From JAVBLT01 sp031553315 (GTDB lineage: Bacteria; Verrucomicrobiota; Kiritimatiellia; RFP12; DVOR01): a stretch of DNA of 40,875 nucleotides. Made by a program: the position numbers and the translations under genes. Shown here in pieces: positions 35,702 through 40,875 of the stretch. Under the pieces are notes generated by a model. That model was not told where the DNA came from and made no database searches. It saw nothing but the letters and a program-made list of their open reading frames with translations. The stretch spans positions 1 through 40,875 of the forward strand of contig JAVBLT010000035.1 in NCBI GenBank assembly GCA_031553315.1. The letters run 5' to 3'. Position 1 is the first letter of the stretch; the number at the start of each line of letters is the position of its first letter.

Positions 35702-36499
35702 ATGAGTGAAGAAGATGTGAATGCGAACCCGGCTGGCGATGATGATCTGAAGCTTGGCCCGACCGAAGGGGATCCCGATGGGGATGGCTCCGATGCGGAT
35801 CCCGATGGTGATGACGATCCCGGTGGCGGTTCGCAGGAGGATGACAAGCCAGACGGAGGCTCGCGTGCGCAGCAGCGCATCAAGGCGTTGACGGCCAAAC
35901 GCAAGGAAGCCGAAGAAAAGCTCGCCGAGTCCCAAAAGGAATTGAGCGAGCTGAAGGAGCGCTTTGGCGATGCCGCGCCCGACCTGTTCATCAAGGCTGC
36001 CGAAAAGACGGGGGTTCTGCCCTCGCTCGTTTCCAAGGCCGATGCCAAGGGGCTGACGGATCTGGCCGATGCCGAGGCGCAGGTCAGGGCGTTTCGCTCG
36101 CTGCTGCGGAACAATCCCGATTCGACCGAGTTCACCCTTGGCGAGAAGGAGGTTTCCCGCGGTGCGGTGCAGGCGCGGCTTGATGAATGGCTCGAAAAGG
36201 CCGAAGACCTGAAGGAAAAATTCGGTTCCGCACGCAAAACGCTTCAAGACCGGGCCAAACGGGTGTTTGAGCTGGGGCTTCAGGCGGAGAAGGCCGGGTG
36301 GAAGCCCGGACAAAAGGCCGCCAAAACGGATGAGGATCCGGACGCGGGGAAGAAGGAGAAAAAGGGCAATCCGCCCAAGGCGCCCTCCAATCCCTCTTCG
36401 GAGCGCAAGCCGCCCAAATCCAGAAACGGCGGCGGCATCGACCCCGCTTCGGTGAGCGACGCCGAAACGCTGGCGAATTATTTTGAAGAAAATGGATAA
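35702..36499 (+). CDS. Phage scaffolding-like protein
   Basis: A 265-residue acidic protein. Residues about 10-60 are Asp/Gly-rich, residues about 62-105 form a coiled coil (IKALTAKRKEAEEKLAESQK), a second helical stretch spans about 155-200, and the tail is Lys/Pro-rich. There is no hydrophobic core or signal peptide. Acidic helical proteins directly upstream of a capsid gene are typically scaffolds that guide prohead assembly and then leave or are degraded. GGGAG precedes ATG 35702 by about 8 bases. About 40 bases separate it from the capsid gene, so both are on one late transcript. Sequence similarity alone would not identify it; context carries the call. Confidence 0.7.
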   Translation: MSEEDVNANPAGDDDLKLGPTEGDPDGDGSDADPDGDDDPGGGSQEDDKPDGGSRAQQRIKALTAKRKEAEEKLAESQKELSELKERFGDAAPDLFIKAAEKTGVLPSLVSKADAKGLTDLADAEAQVRAFRSLLRNNPDSTEFTLGEKEVSRGAVQARLDEWLEKAEDLKEKFGSARKTLQDRAKRVFELGLQAEKAGWKPGQKAAKTDEDPDAGKKEKKGNPPKAPSNPSSERKPPKSRNGGGIDPASVSDAETLANYFEENG

Positions 36500-36541
36500 A
36501 CCGGCCGGCCGTTTCGCCGCGCCGAGGAAAGGAACAGAGGT

Positions 36542-37558
36542 ATGGCAGAGTTATACACCGTGAATAAAGTTCTGCGCAAGCAGGATGCGTTTGATGCGGT
36601 TACCCGCTCCATGGCGGATCAGGTTCAACTGATTCCGTCGCTCAAGCGCGGCGAGCGGCCGAAGGACTGGAACGGCGAATGGGAAATCGAACCCTTCCCC
36701 TCTTCGCACGATCCGGCCATCAAGGAAGGTCAGGACAAGACCGACGGCTACAATGTGGACGTGGGCTTCCTGCTCAAGGGCTCGCTCCAGATTGCGCGTT
36801 CAAAGGGGTGGAAGGTCACCCGCGAATCGAACCTCATGCCGAGCGTCACCGAGAAAAGCGTCGGCGTCAGCGCCGCGAAGGCGAAGGCGCAGGATTCCCG
36901 CAATTTGATTCTCTCCATCGAGCGCATGCTGCTTTCCGATCAGGAGGTGGTCGAGAAGGTGGCGGCCGATACCGTGACCAAAACGCGCGGCATGATGAGC
37001 TGGCTCGACAAGGCGGCCCACGCCGTTCACCCGATCCCCACCGCGCTGCGGCCGGCGGATGAATTCAAGGGCGACGTGAAAACCTTCACCGAGGCCGACC
37101 TAAAGGCGCTGATCTCCAAAGCCTACCGCCAGATCAACGGTCAGGTTTCGCTCATCGGCTACGTGGGGCTGGGCCTCAAGGAAATCATGAGCAATTTTTA
37201 CGCGCAGGTTCCGGTCACGCAGAGCATGCGCGATACCTTGGTGCGCACCGCGCCGGCCAACGCCTCCGAAATCAAGCTCGTGGTCGATACCTTCCAGTAC
37301 GACGGCGGCATCGTGCGGACGGTGGTTTCGACCAACGTGAACACCGACAAAGCCAGCGGCTTCCTGCCGACCGACGCCTCGCACCTCTCCGGGGCCTTCA
37401 TCGACCCGAGCATGTGGCGCTTGCAGTTCCTTGAGGAAATGACCCACATCGACCAGAAGGACGATGGCGGCGGCCCTCGCGGCTTCTTCCAAAGCATTTT
37501 ACGCTTGCAGTGCCTGAACCCGATGGGGCAGTTCCGCGTGGTTCACGCGGCGGCGTAA
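36542..37558 (+). CDS. Phage major capsid protein (SU10/DUF5309-like)
   Basis: The 338-residue protein lies between scaffold and portal and has features of the DUF5309/SU10-type major capsid family: a substrate-like N-terminus with PSLKRGERPKDWNGEW, a central helical part (SIERMLLSDQEVVEK), an LVVDTFQYDGGIVRTVVS strand pair, and the late DPSMWRLQFLEEMTH segment. It would form the icosahedral shell. AAAGGA lies about 10 bases before ATG 36542. Codon use is balanced and unlike the C-rich host operons. Family assignment is from recalled pattern; a different HK97-fold family is possible. Confidence 0.75.
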   Translation: MAELYTVNKVLRKQDAFDAVTRSMADQVQLIPSLKRGERPKDWNGEWEIEPFPSSHDPAIKEGQDKTDGYNVDVGFLLKGSLQIARSKGWKVTRESNLMPSVTEKSVGVSAAKAKAQDSRNLILSIERMLLSDQEVVEKVAADTVTKTRGMMSWLDKAAHAVHPIPTALRPADEFKGDVKTFTEADLKALISKAYRQINGQVSLIGYVGLGLKEIMSNFYAQVPVTQSMRDTLVRTAPANASEIKLVVDTFQYDGGIVRTVVSTNVNTDKASGFLPTDASHLSGAFIDPSMWRLQFLEEMTHIDQKDDGGGPRGFFQSILRLQCLNPMGQFRVVHAAA

Positions 37559-37565
37559 GCCGCCT

Positions 37566-37621
37566 GTGGAGGGTGAAAGGTGGAGGGTTGAGGGTATCGC
37601 CTTCCACTTTTCACCCTCCAC
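37566..37621. repeat. Intergenic imperfect palindrome between capsid and portal genes
   Basis: The arm at 37566-37587 (GGAGGGTGAAAGGTGGAGG core) and the arm at 37600-37621 are inverted copies with two one-base bulges and a 12-base loop. The downstream flank (TCCACCGTGAG..., then CTGAAAGGA) matches the flank of the larger element at 39733-39904. Confidence 0.65.
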
Positions 37622-37656
37622 CTTCCACCGTGAGTGACTGAAAGGAACGAACCCCC

Positions 37657-39720
37657 GTGAAGCAAATCGGTATCCGTGAACCCGTTTCCGCTGAAGAGCT
37701 CGCCGAGCTGAAAGACCGTCTTTCCGAATGGGATGGCCGCGCCCGGGAGTATTACGCCAACCGCCGCGAGGCGCAGGAACGGCTGTTGTGCGAAACCGAA
37801 AACGGCAACCTCGACGGCCTTATTCTCGCCAAAACGCAAAGCGACGACCCTTTCCCCTTCAACGGCGCTTCCGACCAGCGCGTGCGGCTCGCCGAACGCG
37901 TGTTGGGCGTGCTGACGGATCTGCTCATCAACACCGCCGAAGAGGCCGATGTGGAGATCGTCTGCGCCAACGGTTCCGGCGGCCAGCAGCTTGCGCGGAA
38001 CCTCACCGTGCTGCTGCGCTGGCTCATCGACAAGCAGGGCGCCAACTGGCCGCGCCAGTTGCGCGCGCTCTGCCATTACATGATCGCCGATACCCCGGCT
38101 ATCGGCATGATGCACGTGGGCTGGCGCAAGGCCGATATTCTGGGAATCCGCGAACTCACCGCCGATGAACTCTCTCTGCTGATCAACCAAGACGATGCTG
38201 CGCTCAATCAGGATTTCCAGGTACGGCTGAAGCGCGGCGATACCGCCGCCATCGAAGAAAAGGTGGCGAAGCTTTTCAAGGTCGAGCCGAAGAAAGCGCG
38301 GCAGATTGTCAAGGCGCTCGCGGAAGAGGGCGAATGCGCCTTCTCCGCCGTGGTCGAAACCGACGAAGGCCCCGTGGTCAAAGCCCTGCGTTACGGCGAC
38401 GATTTCGTGCTTCCCGAAAACTGCGTGGATTTCGACTTCGCCTCCCCGTGGTTCCGGGGCGAATGGGTCACGGAAGCCGAGCTGCGCTCCCGCGTCGAAA
38501 CGCTCGATTGGGATGAAGCTTTCGTGGAAGAGGTGCTTCAGCACGAATCGGCCATCGTCTTCAATGACAACAGCAGCCCCAGCTACGATGACCGCAAGGG
38601 GTTGTATAACCTCGTGTGGGCCTATACCGTCGATACGCTCGACACCGGCGCCACGGCGCGGTATCTCACCGTCTTCGGCGCCGGCAACCTCACCGCGTGC
38701 GGCAAGGAGCTGGTGCGCGGGCGAAAAGGGCGTTGGCCGGCCGTGCTCTTCACCCGCGAAGTGGCCTCCGACAACCTCATCGATGCGCGCGGCGTGGCCG
38801 AGCTGGCCGCCCCGGCGCAGGGCATTGTCAAGACCCTGCGCGACGCCTCGGCCAACAACGCCATCATCGGCGCGCTGCCGCCCATCAAAAGCAAAGGTTC
38901 CAGCCTCCGCAACGTGATGCTCGAACCGCTCAACATCATTTCCATGGGCCGGCAGGACGAACTCGCCTTCATGCAGCCCCCGGCCTATCCCGCGGCCGGC
39001 AACGCCGAGGCCGAGCGGATTCTCAACGAAACGCTCGATTATTTCGGCATCGCCACTAAAAACAGCGACCCGAGCGTGATCCAGTCGCAGCGCACATCGG
39101 GCGTCAACTGGTGGCTCGCGCAATACCGCGAAGCGCTCGAAGCCCTCCTCCAGACCGCGCAGGAATGCGGCAGCGACGAGATGCTCGCCGCCGTCACCAA
39201 TACCAACGAAAGCACCATTTCCAACCGCCAGAGCATCGCCGGAAACTTCTCGCTGCGCCTGAAGCTTTCCCTTGAAGATCTCGACGCCTCCGAGCTGATC
39301 AAAAAGGTCACCGCGTTTTCCAGCGTGCTGATGAGCATCGACCGGAAGCAGGAAATCGATACCGGCCCCGTGGTGCGCCTCGTGCTGCGCCGCCTCTTCC
39401 CCGATATCTCCGAGGAAAGCCTGCGCCAGCCGGAACAGCTCGCCGAGCAGGAACGCTCCGACGAAGAGCAGAATTTCATCAAAATCAAATCCGGCATCAT
39501 GCCGCGCATGAACACGGCCGGCCAGTGGAACTATGCCGCCCGCCTCGACTTCTACGAAGAGCTTCAGGCGAACAACCCCAACGCCTTTGCCGACATCACC
39601 CCCGACCGGATGCAGATGCTTCAGGCGTGGGTACAGGCGCTTCGCCAGCAGAGCGAACAATTCGGCGCCAACGCCGAGACCGGCCGCACAGGCGTCGAAG
39701 GCGTGCCATCCATGCAGTAA
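37657..39720 (+). CDS. Phage portal protein
   Basis: The 687-residue product has the long portal layout of P22-like phages: an N-terminal LSEWDGRAREYYANRREAQ helix, GLILAKTQSDDPFPFNGASDQRVRLAE, a wing and stem region (GATARYLTVFGAGN), and a helical C-terminus rich in Gln. Portals form the dodecameric channel for DNA entry and tail attachment. It starts with GTG 37657, about 10 bases after AAAGGA. It follows the capsid gene, opposite to the usual portal-scaffold-capsid order. A palindromic element sits before it and another after it. There is no frameshift or internal stop, so this part of the element is intact. Confidence 0.78.
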   Translation: MKQIGIREPVSAEELAELKDRLSEWDGRAREYYANRREAQERLLCETENGNLDGLILAKTQSDDPFPFNGASDQRVRLAERVLGVLTDLLINTAEEADVEIVCANGSGGQQLARNLTVLLRWLIDKQGANWPRQLRALCHYMIADTPAIGMMHVGWRKADILGIRELTADELSLLINQDDAALNQDFQVRLKRGDTAAIEEKVAKLFKVEPKKARQIVKALAEEGECAFSAVVETDEGPVVKALRYGDDFVLPENCVDFDFASPWFRGEWVTEAELRSRVETLDWDEAFVEEVLQHESAIVFNDNSSPSYDDRKGLYNLVWAYTVDTLDTGATARYLTVFGAGNLTACGKELVRGRKGRWPAVLFTREVASDNLIDARGVAELAAPAQGIVKTLRDASANNAIIGALPPIKSKGSSLRNVMLEPLNIISMGRQDELAFMQPPAYPAAGNAEAERILNETLDYFGIATKNSDPSVIQSQRTSGVNWWLAQYREALEALLQTAQECGSDEMLAAVTNTNESTISNRQSIAGNFSLRLKLSLEDLDASELIKKVTAFSSVLMSIDRKQEIDTGPVVRLVLRRLFPDISEESLRQPEQLAEQERSDEEQNFIKIKSGIMPRMNTAGQWNYAARLDFYEELQANNPNAFADITPDRMQMLQAWVQALRQQSEQFGANAETGRTGVEGVPSMQ

Positions 39721-39732
39721 AGGAAATGAAAT

Positions 39733-39904
39733 GGTGAACGGTGGACAGTTGACGGTGGACGGTGATGGTTTGGGGCTCTGCCCCACACTTCGCCGATGGC
39801 TCGCTACCCCGAATTTATGTTGCCGGGGGAGCGTGACCGTGAGGTCAAACGCGGGGGCCGCGCCCCCTCTGCCACCGTCCACCGTCAACTGTGAACCGTC
39901 CACC
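39733..39904. repeat. MITE-like element with 32-bp inverted ends
   Basis: Left end 39733-39764 and right end 39873-39904 are inverted copies with 29 of 32 matches, built from GACGGTGGAC/GTGGACAGTTGACGG units. The 108-base interior has two strong hairpins (GGGGCTCTGCCCC and GGGGGCCGCGCCCCC) and no gene. The element fills the portal-fibre gap and stops just before the fibre ribosome site. Confidence 0.75.
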
Positions 39905-39932
39905 GTGAGCGCCTGAAAGGAGCGAACACCCC

Positions 39933-40583
39933 ATGAGCAACGACGACCGCGAAAACACCAACGAATTTTACCCCGACGGCACCCAGCGCCGCACGGCGGA
40001 TATGATTGCCGCCGCTGTGAAGAAGCACGATTCCGACGCGACCGCCCATCTTCCCCTGCGCGAGCTCGGCGGCGGCCTTCAAGGCCCGCAAGGTGAGAAG
40101 GGTGATCCCGGCGAGCCCGGCCCTCCCGGCCCGCAGGGCGAGAAAGGCGACCCCGGCGAAGCGGGGCCGCCCGGGGAAACCGGCCTGCAGGGCGAAACGG
40201 GGCCGAAGGGCGAACCTGGCCCGCAGGGCCCGGCGGGCGCCGAAGCGAGCCTCCCCGCCGACCCCGTCATTGAAGGCACCCTCACCGTCAACGGCGACCT
40301 CGCGCTGCCCGGCCGCACTCTTGTCGCGCTCGACGGCGACGGCGTCGGCTTCACCATCGACAGCGGCAGCCTGACCTTCATGGACTGGGGCGACCCCCTC
40401 ACGACCTACGGCAAAGAAAAAATCCTCCTTCCGCGCGATGGAACCGAATACTCATTCTCCCGCTATTCCGACAACCAGATCCTCCGCCGCGCAGACACCG
40501 CCGTCATCGAGTTTATCGACGGCGAGCTGGTCGCCAGCCTCCCCAACGGCTCAAGCTACTTTCTCACCGCCACACCCCGTTAA
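39933..40583 (+). CDS. Collagen-like phage tail fibre or head decoration protein
   Basis: The 216-residue protein has a short N-terminal anchor (residues 1-48), about 20 consecutive Gly-X-Y triplets (residues 50-108: GPQGEKGDPGEPGPP and similar) that should form a trimeric collagen helix, and a C-terminal beta-rich domain (IEGTLTVNGDLALPGRTL). Such proteins are common as tail fibres or capsid fibres in phages. Repetitive codons give an imperfect DNA repeat in 40081-40240. GAAAGGAGC precedes ATG 39933. Host-binding or structural role is inferred; the specific location on the virion is unknown. Confidence 0.8.
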   Translation: MSNDDRENTNEFYPDGTQRRTADMIAAAVKKHDSDATAHLPLRELGGGLQGPQGEKGDPGEPGPPGPQGEKGDPGEAGPPGETGLQGETGPKGEPGPQGPAGAEASLPADPVIEGTLTVNGDLALPGRTLVALDGDGVGFTIDSGSLTFMDWGDPLTTYGKEKILLPRDGTEYSFSRYSDNQILRRADTAVIEFIDGELVASLPNGSSYFLTATPR

Positions 40584-40606
40584 CCTCCACCAAAGGAATC
40601 CCCGAA

Positions 40607-40875
40607 ATGGCCCTCGTCAAACCCATCGAACAACCCTCCGGCGCCACCGCCGCCTACTGGCGCGTCATCGACCTGCACATCGACTGGCCGCGCCAAACCC
40701 TCCTTGCCCGCGTCGGCGGCTACATCAGCGAAGCCGCCCGGCGCGAAGGCAAAGCCCCCCTCGCCACCCGCCAGATCATGTATCGCGGCCCCGCCTTCCC
40801 TCTCACTGCCGACGGCAACACCACCGCCCAAACCTACGCCGCCCTCAAAGCCGACCCCTTCTTCACCGGCGCAAC
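40607..40875 (+). CDS. Phage hypothetical protein, truncated by window end
   Basis: The first 89 residues (MALVKPIEQPSGATAAYWRVIDLHI...) follow the fibre gene by 23 bases, with AAAGGA about 8 bases before ATG 40607. The frame is open to the right edge. The visible part looks like a small beta-rich virion protein, but I do not recognise a family. Confidence 0.7.
   Translation, partial: MALVKPIEQPSGATAAYWRVIDLHIDWPRQTLLARVGGYISEAARREGKAPLATRQIMYRGPAFPLTADGNTTAQTYAALKADPFFTGA

Noticed and set aside
40081..40240. CRISPR-like or tandem repeat array
   Set aside because: The repetition is explained by Gly-X-Y codons of the collagen-like fibre.

Overview
The window is GC-rich chromosomal DNA from an anaerobic or fermentative Gram-negative-type bacterium. 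A redox repressor (Rex), an [FeFe]-hydrogenase maturase (HydF), a type III glutamine synthetase, a large RHS protein and a Rossmann-fused WecA-like enzyme together suggest the PVC group (Kiritimatiellota/Lentisphaerota) or a neighbour. That placement is inference and not firm. Codon use is strongly C-ending in the sense strand of many genes.

Layout. (1) 1-4031, minus strand: a secreted protein gene cut near its 3' end by a 26-bp-arm palindromic repeat, overlapping the start of an RHS/YD-repeat gene that runs off the left edge. (2) 4032-5233: intergenic control DNA around a minus-strand XRE zinc-ribbon regulator. It holds a candidate small RNA with promoter and terminator, a cluster of TATCAAC motifs, and a rex promoter carrying an 18-bp palindrome. 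(3) 5234-14984, plus strand: a tight operon rex - homocysteine methyltransferase - YdcF - DegT aminotransferase - WecA/CapD-like fusion - nucleoside kinase - cardiolipin synthase - hydF, with many ATGA stop/start overlaps. (4) 14981-22139, minus: gltB-gltD-sigma54 activator. (5) 22369-31911, plus: glnN-purF-carA-pyrG-carB.

Blocks 4 and 5 diverge from a 229-bp region that carries two sigma54 promoters facing outward and two near-identical palindromes (TTTAC-N6-GTAAA type) placed symmetrically between them. The enhancer-binding protein encoded in the gltB operon is the obvious candidate to bind them. The layout describes one nitrogen hub: GS makes glutamine, GOGAT returns it to glutamate, and PurF, CarA and PyrG consume it for nucleotides.

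(6) 32041-32117 is tRNA-Pro(CGG). From there to the right edge lies a defective or rearranged prophage-like region: a recombinase C-terminal remnant abutting the tRNA, two small genes with their own promoters and terminators (one GIY-YIG nuclease), a probable terminase C-terminal relic, and an AT-rich minus-strand gene coding for a DUF4062-like domain plus TPR repeats (a candidate defence gene). These are followed by scaffold, capsid, portal, collagen-like fibre and a partial gene. Two intergenic palindromic elements interrupt the structural operon. No rRNA or CRISPR array was seen.
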